Source: Chitinophagaceae bacterium
GTDB lineage: Bacteria; Bacteroidota; Bacteroidia; Chitinophagales; Chitinophagaceae
NCBI GenBank assembly: GCA_016719165.1
Contig: JADKAJ010000011.1
Location: 116,057 to 180,056 of the forward strand
DNA length: 64,000 nt
Direction of reading: 5' to 3'
Positions 7,607 to 16,525 of the stretch are shown in pieces (the stretch's first letter is position 1; each line of letters opens with the position of its first letter). The translations under genes and the position numbers were made by a program. Under the pieces are notes generated by a model. It made no database searches and was not told the DNA's origin. It was given only the letters and a program-made list of their open reading frames with translations.

Positions 7607-8669
7607 AGAAATTTCCATATTGCAAAACGAAGCAGTTGAATTGCTGAAAGAACTGATCGCTACCCCTTCATTCAGCAAAGAAGAAGACCAGACGGCAGGT
7701 ATCCTTTGCCGGTTTTTAGGGAATAAGGATATTGTACATACAAGGGTTGGCAACAATGTTTTTGCTTTGAACAAACATTTTGATGAAAAAAAGTCTACTA
7801 TACTCCTCAATTCTCATCATGATACAGTAAAACCCAATCCGCAATACAGCAAAGACCCCTATTATCCATCTATTGAAGAAGGAAAACTCTTTGGCCTGGG
7901 AAGTAATGATGCAGGCGGCTGTTTAGTTTCCCTAATTGCAGTCTTTCTACTTTTTTACAACAAACAGGACCTGAAATATAACCTTATCCTTGCTGCGACT
8001 GCGGAAGAAGAAATAAGTGGCAGCGGTGGTATAGAATACACATTACCCTACCTGCCAAAAATCGATTTCGCAATAGTTGGAGAACCGACGCAAATGCAGA
8101 TGGCAGTAGCCGAAAGAGGCCTGATGGTGCTGGACTGTATAGCACATGGCAAAGCAGGACATGCTGCAAGAAATGAAGGAGAGAACGCCATCTATAAAGC
8201 AATGAAAGATATTGAGTGGTTCAGTACCTATCAGTTTAATAGGGTTTCAGAGCTGCTGGGAGCTTCCAAAATGAGTGTGACTGTAATTGAAACAGAAAAT
8301 AAGGCACACAATGTTGTTCCAGCTCTGTGCAAATTTGTAGTGGATACAAGAATAAACGAATTATATAGTTTTGAAGAAGTGATCGATATTATTAAAGCCA
8401 ATGTACAGTGTGAGGTGATGCCCAGAAGTACAAGACTACGTTCTACTTCAATTGCCCTTGACCATCCTTTAGTGAAGGCAGGATTAAATCTTGGCAGTGC
8501 TTACTATGGCTCTCCTACTACTTCTGATAAGGCATTAATGCCTTTTCCTGCATTGAAAATGGGCCCCGGAGATTCTGCCAGAAGTCATACCGCCAATGAG
8601 TATATTTATATTGATGAAATAAAAAAAGGCATAGAATTATATATCCAGCTTTTAAATCAGATTGTATGA
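7599..8669 (+). CDS. argE: M20-family acyl-ornithine/acyl-citrulline deacylase
   Basis: A 356-residue zinc amidohydrolase of the ArgE/DapE (M20) family. Metal and catalytic residues are visible: H73/H74-D75 (NSHHDTV), D104 (GLGSNDAGG), the E136-E138 cluster (TAEEEISG) and the later VGEPT motif. Between them lies the dimerisation domain with AHGKAGHAARNEG. Because the carbamoyltransferase makes acyl-citrulline, this enzyme probably releases citrulline for ArgG instead of ornithine. Acyl specificity (acetyl or succinyl) cannot be read directly. It overlaps argB by 8 bases and argH by 4. Confidence 0.88.
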   Translation: MSKEISILQNEAVELLKELIATPSFSKEEDQTAGILCRFLGNKDIVHTRVGNNVFALNKHFDEKKSTILLNSHHDTVKPNPQYSKDPYYPSIEEGKLFGLGSNDAGGCLVSLIAVFLLFYNKQDLKYNLILAATAEEEISGSGGIEYTLPYLPKIDFAIVGEPTQMQMAVAERGLMVLDCIAHGKAGHAARNEGENAIYKAMKDIEWFSTYQFNRVSELLGASKMSVTVIETENKAHNVVPALCKFVVDTRINELYSFEEVIDIIKANVQCEVMPRSTRLRSTSIALDHPLVKAGLNLGSAYYGSPTTSDKALMPFPALKMGPGDSARSHTANEYIYIDEIKKGIELYIQLLNQIV

Positions 8670-9997
8670 AACTGTGGCAAAAAGATAAAGCCTCATTAAA
8701 GGAAGTCGAAATCTTCACTGTCGGGAAAGACCGTGAAATGGATATGTATTTAGCTGCTTTTGATGTGCTGGGTTCACTGGCACATATAGAAATGCTGGAA
8801 TCAGTTGGATTACTTACCAAAGATGAATTATCACAATTACAGAAAGAATTAAAGAACGTTTTCCGACAGATTAAAAAAGGTGAATTCATTTTGCAGGATG
8901 ATGTAGAGGATATTCATTCGCAAGTCGAGCTGCTACTTACACAGAAGCTTGGTGATATAGGTAAAAAAATACATTCTGCCCGCAGCCGCAATGACCAGGT
9001 GCTTGTCGATATAAAATTGTTTCTCAGGAATGAACTGGAAGAATTGGTAAAAACCATTCAGTCCTTTTTTGAATTACTGCAATCACAAAGTGAAAAATAT
9101 AAGGATCACTTATTACCCGGTTATACGCATCTTCAATTAGCCATGCCTTCTTCATTTGGCCTTTGGTTTGGGGCTTATGCAGAAAGCCTGGTGGATGATA
9201 TGCTAACTATCAAAGCCGCTTATGATGTGGTGAACAAAAATCCGTTAGGTTCTGCAGCCGGTTATGGCTCTTCTTTTCCTATCAACAGAACGCTAACTAC
9301 AAAGCTGCTTGGCTTTGCTGATTTGAATTATAATGTAGTGTATGCCCAAATGGGAAGAGGAAAAGCTGAACGTATTGTTGCACAATCACTGGCGAATGTA
9401 GCCGATACATTAGCTAAACTAAGCATGGATGCCTGCTTATACTTGAATCAGAATTTTGGGTTTATTTCCTTCCCTGTAGAATTAACAACTGGCAGTAGCA
9501 TTATGCCACATAAAAAGAATCCTGATGTATTTGAATTAATCCGTTCTTATTGCAATCAAATAAAAGCATTGCCAAATGAAATAATGCTGATGACTACTAA
9601 CCTGCCATCGGGCTATCACAGGGATTTGCAGTTATTGAAAGAACATTTGTTCCCTGCCTTCAAAACATTGAAAAATTGTATTGAAATGGCCGGGCTGATG
9701 TTATCAAATATTCAGGTTAAAGAAAACATACTGGCTGACGATAAATACAAATTCCTGTTCAGTGTAGAGGAGGTAAATAAATTAGTAAATAGCGGAACTC
9801 CTTTCCGGGATGCGTATAAAAAAGTAGGCTCAGATATTGAAGCTGATAAATTCACTTACACTACTTCTGTAAACCATACCCATGAAGGAAGTATTGGGAA
9901 TCTTGGTACTGCTGAAATCAAGCAACAGCTGGAAAAAATTATTGCTTCTTTTCCTTTTGAAAATGTAAAGGCAGCTATTACAAAATTGGTCAGCTAA
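8666..9997 (+). CDS. argH: Argininosuccinate lyase
   Basis: A 443-residue fumarase/aspartase superfamily protein that splits argininosuccinate into arginine and fumarate. Family motifs are DVEDIHSQVE, KIHSARSRNDQVLVDIKLF, PGYTHLQLAMPSSFG and the signature TGSSIMPHKKNPD, which includes the flexible catalytic loop. It is the last gene of the operon. Its stop lies 8 bases inside the end of the convergent GNAT gene, and no clear terminator hairpin separates them. Confidence 0.96.
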   Translation: MKLWQKDKASLKEVEIFTVGKDREMDMYLAAFDVLGSLAHIEMLESVGLLTKDELSQLQKELKNVFRQIKKGEFILQDDVEDIHSQVELLLTQKLGDIGKKIHSARSRNDQVLVDIKLFLRNELEELVKTIQSFFELLQSQSEKYKDHLLPGYTHLQLAMPSSFGLWFGAYAESLVDDMLTIKAAYDVVNKNPLGSAAGYGSSFPINRTLTTKLLGFADLNYNVVYAQMGRGKAERIVAQSLANVADTLAKLSMDACLYLNQNFGFISFPVELTTGSSIMPHKKNPDVFELIRSYCNQIKALPNEIMLMTTNLPSGYHRDLQLLKEHLFPAFKTLKNCIEMAGLMLSNIQVKENILADDKYKFLFSVEEVNKLVNSGTPFRDAYKKVGSDIEADKFTYTTSVNHTHEGSIGNLGTAEIKQQLEKIIASFPFENVKAAITKLVS

Positions 9998-10448
9998 CAG
10001 CATACACATCAGGGAAATGCCGTTGCATAAATATCTTTCTTGTTTCTTCAGAAATTTCTGACCAACCAAACTGTGCATACAGTCCATGTGCATCTCTTGT
10101 TCCCAGCATCCATCTCCGCAATCCTTGTAATTCTGGATGAAATTGAATCACTTCTATCAGCCATTTAGATAAGCCCTTGCCTCTGTACTTTTCTAAAATG
10201 AACACATCTGCCAAATAAGCAAATGTGGCTTTATCAGTAACTAGCCTGGCAAATCCAATTTGTTCACTCTGTCGATATAAACCAAAGCACAACGAGTTGG
10301 TAATTGATTTCTCCACCACCACCCTCGGTATGTGCTTTGCCCAGTATGATTCTTCAGAAAGATAATGGTGAATAATATCCACACTAAGTAAAGAAGGATT
10401 AGTAGTTATTAAATATTCTCCATTACTTACTTCATAATAGTTCTCCAT
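9990..10448 (-). CDS. GNAT-family N-acetyltransferase
   Basis: A 152-residue GNAT protein. The acetyl-CoA motif is DVFILEKYRGKGLSKWLIE, followed by 'MLGTRDAHGLYAQFGW', the typical fold end. Start choice: ATG 10448 lies one base beyond the stop of the upstream M28 gene and fits coupling. An in-frame ATG at 10460 would overlap that gene and add four residues. The substrate is unknown. It is convergent with argH and probably not part of arginine synthesis. Confidence 0.8.
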   Translation of the reverse strand: MENYYEVSNGEYLITTNPSLLSVDIIHHYLSEESYWAKHIPRVVVEKSITNSLCFGLYRQSEQIGFARLVTDKATFAYLADVFILEKYRGKGLSKWLIEVIQFHPELQGLRRWMLGTRDAHGLYAQFGWSEISEETRKIFMQRHFPDVYAVS

Positions 10449-10449
10449 A

Positions 10450-11843
10450 TCACAATCCATATTTATCTACTAAATAAATCAATGCAGCCATATTAACGGC
10501 TCCTAATTCCAATTCCCTTTTATTCACTGCTTCAAATACATCACTCCGGGCATGGTGAATATCAAAGTAGCGTTGTGTATCAGGATTCAGACTGGCTGTG
10601 GGTGTTTTTAATGCCCTGCTCAACGGTCCGATATCTGCACCACCGCCACCACTTACAAACTCACTGCAACCATAAGGTGCAATTAATTCCCTCCATGATA
10701 AAAATTTCTGAAACTGTTCTTCAGTTCCTGAAAAGCCTAATGCCCTGGGTGTAAAACCACCGGCATCACTTTCCATAGCCAGAATATGCTTTTCATTGTT
10801 GGCTTTTGCTTCTTCTGCATATTTATTTCCACCTCTTAATCCATTTTCTTCATTGGCAAATAAAACAAAGCGAATTGTCCTTTTTGGCTTATACCCGATT
10901 GCATTAAATGCCCTGAGTATTTCAATAGTTTGTACACAACCAGCCCCGTCATCATGTGCACCCTCACAATTATCCCAGCTATCCAGATGCCCCCAATGGT
11001 TATTATCTGATCAGGAAATTCAGTCCCTTTCAACTCACCAATTACATTATGCCCGATTGTATCAGGCAGAAAATGACCATTGGTTTTTATTGTTGCACTT
11101 ACTCCGCCCTTTTTAACCTGTTCACTTAACCAATCCGCATCCCGGAGGCCAATGGCAACTGCTGGAATTTTTGCATAATTGCTATCATATCTTGTTGCAC
11201 CTGTATGTGGATTATTATCAGTTGCATGACTCATACTCCTGATTATAACGGCTTTTGCCCCATACCTGGCAGCACGGCTTGGCCCTTGTCCCCGGTATTG
11301 TCCTGCATCGCGGTAAGAAAGAAAAGTATTGACATAGGCGTCATTAAATTTATAATTATAAAAAACAATTTTCCCTTTTATTTCAGCACTTCTCCTTTCA
11401 AGCTCATTAAAAGAATTCACTACGATTACTTCAGCAGAAACTGCATTCTTTCCGGTTCCGATAGAATTACCCAAGGCTACCACATCAAGCTCCTTTTGTA
11501 TCCTGCTCACATTTATACCCTGTTTTGAAGCCTGAAGATAAAAAGCAGAGGCTACGTCTTTTCCCCCTCTTACCCAATGCGGTACCATACACTCCTGCAG
11601 CCATGCTTTGTCTGCACCGCTTTCCTGCATTACCTTCAGGCCCCATTGTTCTGATTTTACCATACCGGGTGAGCCTGCCAGTCTTGCACCGATCTTTTTT
11701 GTTAAATACCGCAGGTTTTCATAGGCCTTTCCATTTGTTAATATTTCATTGGAAATCTGCTTAATAAATGCCGAGTCTGATTGCTGTCCCAAAATAGCCC
11801 GGGTAAAAAGTGTAAAGACAATAAAAAGGGAAGATTTTCGCAT
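10450..11843 (-). pseudogene. Exported M28 metallopeptidase with one frameshift
   Basis: The first frame (11843 down to about 10995) encodes a signal peptide (MRKSSLFIVFTLFTRAILGQ), an M28 N-terminal region and a PA-like insert. The second frame continues to 10450. Joining them at a run of five C (10990-10994 on the + strand) by restoring one base gives an uninterrupted M28 active site: HLDSWD, AHDDGAG, NEENG, ESDAGG and DIHH supply all zinc ligands and the catalytic Glu. Everything else is intact, so a homopolymer sequencing error or a very recent mutation is more likely than decay. It probably acts in the periplasm or outside the cell as an aminopeptidase or carboxypeptidase. Confidence 0.85.
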
Positions 11844-11961
11844 GTACCTGAATTTTGCTAAAGTTAAAAGAAATCGAAAAATGAAGATAATTATTTAAGA
11901 TAAGCGGCAAACTAAACCCCGGTTAAAACTGTTACCTTAGTTCTCTTTAGAATCTCATATT

Positions 11962-13080
11962 ATGAAAATTGGTATCGTTTGTTATCCCACGTTTGGTGGT
12001 TCAGGAGTACTGGCCACAGAACTTGGCAAAGCCCTGGCTCAAAAAGGCCACATGGTTCATTTTATTACCTACCAGCAACCTGTAAGGTTGAGTGAATTTA
12101 TGCCTAACATATTTTATCATGAAGTGCAGGTGCCTACTTATCCACTGTTTGATTACCCTCCTTATGAAACTGCACTTTCCAGCACCATGGTAGATGTAAT
12201 TAAAAACCATGACCTTGATCTGCTGCATGTACATTATGCCATTCCGCATGCTTCTGCCGCCTTCATGGCAAAACAGATCCTGAAAAAGGAAGGGAAAAAT
12301 ATTCCTGTTATTACGACACTGCATGGTACAGATATAACCCTGGTCGGAAGAGATAAAATGTATGCTCCGGTAGTCACTTTTTCCATCAATGAAAGCGACG
12401 GCATTACTGCTGTTTCTGAAAATCTGCGGGATGAAACCTATAAACATTTTCAAATTGAAAAAGATATTGAAGTCATTGTAAACTTTGTTGATGTAAGCCG
12501 CTTCAATCGTAAGCCTATAGATGCTTTTCGCAAAGTAATAGCGCCAAATGGTGAACGTATTCTTTTGCATGCATCCAACTTCAGGAAAATAAAAAGGGTG
12601 CAGGATGTAGTAAAAATATTTGCAGAAGTAAGTAAGCAAATCCCGTCTAAACTCCTGTTTGTTGGTGACGGACCCGAGCGCAGCACTGCAGAAGATTTGA
12701 GTCGTGAATTGGGTGTTTGCGATGAGATCCGTTTTGTCGGAAAGCAGGAACAAATGGAAGACATTCTTGCTATCGGTGATTTATTTTTACTTACCTCAGA
12801 ATATGAAAGTTTCGGTTTAGCTGCATTAGAAGCAATGGCAGCAGGGGTGCCGGTTATTTCCACCAACGCAGGTGGTCTTGGTGAAATCAATATCCCCGGA
12901 GAAACAGGTTATATGAGTAATGTGGGTGATGTGGAAAATATGAGTAAGCAGGCGATCTCGATTTTACAGGATGACGATACGCTAAAAGGATTTAAAGAGA
13001 GAGCCGCCGAACATGCTAAGAAATTCGATATTCATAATATCGTACCGTTGTACGAAAAATTGTACGAAAAATTTCTTTAA
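11962..13080 (+). CDS. bshA: N-acetyl-alpha-glucosaminyl L-malate synthase (bacillithiol)
   Basis: A 372-residue GT4 glycosyltransferase with the BshA signature N-terminus (IGIVCYPTFGGSGVLATELG, residues 3-22), 'HVHYAIPHASAAFMA', TTLHGTDITLVG and the GT4 donor motif SEYESFGLAALEAMAAGVPVI. BshA joins UDP-GlcNAc and L-malate, the first step of bacillithiol synthesis. Later steps (bshB, bshC) are not in this window. A low-molecular-weight thiol matters here because a large persulfide island lies downstream, and bacillithiol persulfide would be a plausible substrate (inference). It is a single-gene unit ending at a strong terminator. Confidence 0.93.
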   Translation: MKIGIVCYPTFGGSGVLATELGKALAQKGHMVHFITYQQPVRLSEFMPNIFYHEVQVPTYPLFDYPPYETALSSTMVDVIKNHDLDLLHVHYAIPHASAAFMAKQILKKEGKNIPVITTLHGTDITLVGRDKMYAPVVTFSINESDGITAVSENLRDETYKHFQIEKDIEVIVNFVDVSRFNRKPIDAFRKVIAPNGERILLHASNFRKIKRVQDVVKIFAEVSKQIPSKLLFVGDGPERSTAEDLSRELGVCDEIRFVGKQEQMEDILAIGDLFLLTSEYESFGLAALEAMAAGVPVISTNAGGLGEINIPGETGYMSNVGDVENMSKQAISILQDDDTLKGFKERAAEHAKKFDIHNIVPLYEKLYEKFL

Positions 13081-13114
13081 ATAATAAAGCCACGAAAATT
13101 CGTGGCTTTATTAT
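13081..13114. terminator. Bidirectional terminator between bshA and the EnvC-like gene
   Basis: A perfect 16-bp inverted repeat with a two-base loop. The core GCCACGAA/TTCGTGGC is flanked by an A/T tract on each side, so both convergent genes can use it. Confidence 0.85.
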
Positions 13115-13136
13115 TTATTTATTGTATCATTAAAGA

Positions 13137-14483
13137 TCAGCGGCGTAACCATGGCAACGGATCTACATTCCGGGTTTCTATCATCAAAATAAAATCTATC
13201 TGCCCGCCATTCCCATCATCATCTTTTCCTGCTCTTCCAATTTGTTGCCCTGTTTTAACCGCAGCCCCTTTAGATACTGTTACACCGGACAAATTACTAT
13301 ACGTTGTAAAATACTTACCATGACGTATGGTAATGGCCATACCATCACCAAGGTTATATACTCCGCTTACCTCCCCGTCAAATACCGCTTTTACTGCTAC
13401 CCCAGCTGATGGTGTAGCAATTGTAATACCGGGATTATCAAAGGTCAGCAGGGTGTTTTCAATTTTATTATTGCCAAATCTTAGTGTCACCACACCATTG
13501 TCTACCGGCCAGGGCAACCGGGCCTTATTTGCCTGGAAGCTGCTATTCAGGGCTACGTCTTTTGCCGTAAAGTCCAAATAACTATCTGGTCTTTTTGCGG
13601 GTTCATTCCTTTTCGCAGTTGTTACAGGAGATGTTGTTGGATTGGTCGTGGGATTAGTGGCCGTAACGGGTGCTTTTTCGGGGTTTTTCTTTTCAGCCAG
13701 TTCATCAGCCTTTCTTTTTGCTTCTGCTTCGGCTTTGGCTTTAGCTTTTGCGGCCTCAATTTCCCTGCGAACAATAGCTGTTATGGCATTTTGCAGATCC
13801 CGGTCCCTTTTCTTCTTCGTTGCAATTTGTCCCTGTAATTCTTTCTCTTTTGATTTTAACTGTGAAACAACGGCATCCTTCTCCTTCTTTTGAACAGCTA
13901 ATTCCTGCACCTGCTTTGTCTGCGATTGCAATGCGACATTCTTCTGATCTTTTCTGACCAATTGCTGTTTCTTCCTTTGAGCAATAAGCTCCTGTGTTTC
14001 AAGTATTGTCTTTACCTGTTTCTCCCTGTAGGTCCTGTAACTTTTCAGGTAAGCAATTCTCTTCACTGCATCATTGAAGCTGCTTGCTGAAAAAATAAAA
14101 TTAAGGTAATCGTAGTTACTCCTGTTTTTATAGGCATACACTACAGTTCTGGCATATTGTGCTTTTAGTGTATCCAGTTGCTTCCTAAGGCGATAGATTT
14201 CTATTTCACTTAAATATATATCGTCATCTATTGATCTGAGTTCTTTACTGATAGTACCGATATATTGCTCCTGCAGGTTAATTTTTCTATTCAGCATATT
14301 CAACTGGCCAAGGGTTTGTTTGGTTTGCCCTTTTACCTTGTTATACATACCCTGTATTTCATTCAATTCCCTTTGAATCTCCTGTCTTTCCTTTTCCAGT
14401 TGAGACTTATCATCAGCAGGCTGTCCGTAGGCTAAAAAGCCAAATCCGGCAAAAACTAACAGTACTAATATTTTTTTTCTCAT
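13137..14483 (-). CDS. EnvC-like murein hydrolase activator (coiled coil plus degenerate M23 domain)
   Basis: A 448-residue protein: signal peptide (1-20), long coiled coil rich in K/E/Q (about 25-265), an Ala/Lys-rich and a Thr/Pro linker (about 245-300), and a C-terminal LytM/M23 domain (about 320-448). The zinc-binding motifs of active M23 peptidases (HxxxD and HxH) are missing: the first region reads TLLTFDNPGITI and the last GGQIDFILMIE. As in E. coli EnvC, it is therefore probably an inactive activator of a periplasmic amidase in cell division. It follows the DUF4292 lipoprotein gene. Confidence 0.85.
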   Translation of the reverse strand: MRKKILVLLVFAGFGFLAYGQPADDKSQLEKERQEIQRELNEIQGMYNKVKGQTKQTLGQLNMLNRKINLQEQYIGTISKELRSIDDDIYLSEIEIYRLRKQLDTLKAQYARTVVYAYKNRSNYDYLNFIFSASSFNDAVKRIAYLKSYRTYREKQVKTILETQELIAQRKKQQLVRKDQKNVALQSQTKQVQELAVQKKEKDAVVSQLKSKEKELQGQIATKKKRDRDLQNAITAIVRREIEAAKAKAKAEAEAKRKADELAEKKNPEKAPVTATNPTTNPTTSPVTTAKRNEPAKRPDSYLDFTAKDVALNSSFQANKARLPWPVDNGVVTLRFGNNKIENTLLTFDNPGITIATPSAGVAVKAVFDGEVSGVYNLGDGMAITIRHGKYFTTYSNLSGVTVSKGAAVKTGQQIGRAGKDDDGNGGQIDFILMIETRNVDPLPWLRR

Positions 14484-14563
14484 AGTAAATGGGATAGGGG
14501 GTTAAAAAACAGGGTGCGGAGTGAATTCAGATAACGGCAAGATGCAAAATAAATTTTATCCGG

Positions 14564-15382
14564 CTAATCATACTTATAATTTTTAGGTACATTAAACGGG
14601 AAACTTAACGTTTCATTAAACTCATATTGTTTGAAATTCAATTTGATACCCAGTTTTTTCTTTTCCGAAACAGTAATGGTTCTCTTTTTTGAAAAAGGCA
14701 CTCCTTTCTTATTCTCATAATCGGAATAGGTCAGGTAACTGGTCCGGTTTCGCTGCTCATCCAGGTCATCAAGTTTGCTGCTTTGCAATAAATTATCAGG
14801 TTCGCCTATTGTTATCAGCATTTTAAACAAATCACTAATGCCATGCAGGGAGACAGAATTGGATGATTTGCTATAAGAAATGATATTGGAATCAAGAAAA
14901 ACAGGATTCCCTATCAACAAGTCCTGTAAAGAGGAAAGATTAAGGGGTAATGCAGTTATTTCCTGTAAATAGGCAACGCTGCGGGCTATATATATTTTAT
15001 TCTGTTTATCCAGCACTTTCACAGAATCTGTAGTAATATAAGCTCTTAATCCTTCTATACCCAATATAGCAGTAATGGAAACCCATATGATACTGTCTTT
15101 GTACATCCTGATCTGTGCATTTACATCCATTTTTTTACCATCCGGATCATCATAATCCACGTCCATCTTCGCTGAAAATGTTGTAAAATCAATCCGATTC
15201 TTTTGTATCTGATTAAAATTTTCTTTTATGAATGCAATGGAGTCTTCCCTGCCATTATTAATAGGCGGAATAGCTACTACAACGGAATCTTTTTTAACGA
15301 TAGCCGATTGAATCTTCTTTGTAGCCCTGCAAGAGCCCAGCAAATAGATTAATGAAACAAGAACTATCGAAATTCTAATCAT
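14564..15382 (-). CDS. DUF4292 lipoprotein
   Basis: A 272-residue protein with a lipoprotein signal (MIRISIVLVSLIYLLGSC, lipobox LGSC, Cys 18). The rest is beta-rich, with 'DFTTFSAKMDVDYDDPDG' near residue 65, resembling DUF4292, a Bacteroidota lipoprotein family with a LolA/LolB-like fold. Its molecular role is unknown. It lies directly upstream of the EnvC-like gene on the same strand, an association I recall as common in Bacteroidota, so a shared envelope role is likely. Confidence 0.75.
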   Translation of the reverse strand: MIRISIVLVSLIYLLGSCRATKKIQSAIVKKDSVVVAIPPINNGREDSIAFIKENFNQIQKNRIDFTTFSAKMDVDYDDPDGKKMDVNAQIRMYKDSIIWVSITAILGIEGLRAYITTDSVKVLDKQNKIYIARSVAYLQEITALPLNLSSLQDLLIGNPVFLDSNIISYSKSSNSVSLHGISDLFKMLITIGEPDNLLQSSKLDDLDEQRNRTSYLTYSDYENKKGVPFSKKRTITVSEKKKLGIKLNFKQYEFNETLSFPFNVPKNYKYD

Positions 15383-15394
15383 AATTGAACGTCT

Positions 15395-15838
15395 TTATTG
15401 CTTTCCGGTATGACCGAAACCACCTTTATTTCTTTCAGTAACTTCCAGTATTTCCACTCTCCTCCAGGTACATTTTTCCACTTTCTGAATAACCATCTGG
15501 GCTATCCGGTCGCCGGGATGAATGACCTGATCTTCCCCTGAAAGGTTGATTAAGATAATCATAATTTCTCCCCGGTAATCTGCATCTATAGTACCGGGAG
15601 AATTCAAACAGGTAATACCTTGTTTGATTGCCAGTCCGCTTCTGGGACGTATCTGCACTTCATAATTCTCAGGCAATTCTATAAACATACCAGTTGGTAA
15701 CAGAGATCTTTCAAATGGCTTCAGAACTACAGGGACATCCAAGTGAGCTCTTACATCCATTCCGGAGGAACCGGCCGTGGCGTATGCTGGTAACGGATTG
15801 GGTGATTGATTAATAATTTTTACTTCCACTACTGGCAT
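15395..15838 (-). CDS. dut: dUTP diphosphatase
   Basis: A 147-residue trimeric dUTPase, normal length. All five motifs are present: AGSSGMDVRA (22-31), PRSGLA (65-70), GTIDADYRGE, GDRIAQMVI and the C-terminal RNKGGFGHTG arm. It hydrolyses dUTP to dUMP, keeping uracil out of DNA. It is encoded 12 bases upstream of the DUF4292 gene on the same strand. Confidence 0.97.
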   Translation of the reverse strand: MPVVEVKIINQSPNPLPAYATAGSSGMDVRAHLDVPVVLKPFERSLLPTGMFIELPENYEVQIRPRSGLAIKQGITCLNSPGTIDADYRGEIMIILINLSGEDQVIHPGDRIAQMVIQKVEKCTWRRVEILEVTERNKGGFGHTGKQ

Positions 15839-15889
15839 AGGACAAAGATAGGTATCGGGATAAAGGAAAATGTGGATTCAGGGCATTTC

Positions 15890-16375
15890 TTACACAATCG
15901 CTTTTTGAAGCAGCACTGAAGCATAAGCCATTAGCCCTTCTTCCCTTCCGGCAAAGCCCATTTTCTCCGTTGTTGTTGCTTTCACAGATACATCGTTTAC
16001 TGTTATTTTCAAAATATCAGCTATTATCTTTTGCATTTGCGGAACATATGGTTTTATTTTTGGTGCTTCGAGACAAAGGGTGCTATCAACATTTACAACC
16101 GAATAACCGTGTCCATTCACTAATTCAATTGTTTTTAATAATAGAATCTTACTATCTATGCCTTTGTAAGCAGGATCTGTGTTAGGAAAATGAATACCGA
16201 TATCGCCAAGACTTAAAGCCCCCAACAAAGCATCACAAATGGCATGTAGTAACACATCAGCATCACTATGGCCAAGAGAACCTTTGTGATGCGGAATTTT
16301 TACACCACCAATCCAAAGCTCCCTTCCTTCTGCAAGCTGATGAAAATCGACTCCTGAACCTATCCGGTAAGACAT
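15890..16375 (-). CDS. ispF: 2-C-methyl-D-erythritol 2,4-cyclodiphosphate synthase
   Basis: A 161-residue IspF of the MEP isoprenoid pathway. Visible motifs are the metal-binding GSGVDFHQL (7-15; the usual 'D-x-H' reads D9-F-H11), LGHSDADVLLHA (34-45) and KATTTEKMGFAGREEG near the C-terminus. No other MEP genes are nearby. It probably heads the ispF-dut-DUF4292-EnvC transcription unit. Confidence 0.96.
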   Translation of the reverse strand: MSYRIGSGVDFHQLAEGRELWIGGVKIPHHKGSLGHSDADVLLHAICDALLGALSLGDIGIHFPNTDPAYKGIDSKILLLKTIELVNGHGYSVVNVDSTLCLEAPKIKPYVPQMQKIIADILKITVNDVSVKATTTEKMGFAGREEGLMAYASVLLQKAIV

Positions 16376-16457
16376 ATTGATTCCTTTTTACAAATATCAA
16401 TAAATCCATGCTTACGTTCTAAAATACCTTCAGCACACCTGGTCATACAAACAGTAT

Positions 16458-16499
16458 AAAAAAGCGAGTCCCGTTTCGGTTTAACCGAAACGGGACTCG
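16458..16499 (-). terminator. Terminator of porV
   Basis: A 16-bp perfect stem (16465-16480 with 16484-16499) with core GAGTCCCGTTTCGG. On the minus strand it is followed by a T-tract (16463 down to 16458). It lies 27 bases after the porV stop. Confidence 0.85.
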
Positions 16500-16525
16500 T
16501 TAGTATCTATTAAGAAGCTGAATTA

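Noticed and set aside
13642..13893. Alanine-rich open frame on the plus strand opposite the EnvC-like gene
   Set aside because: It is the shadow of the Lys/Ala-rich coiled coil on the other strand, with no independent start signal or family resemblance.
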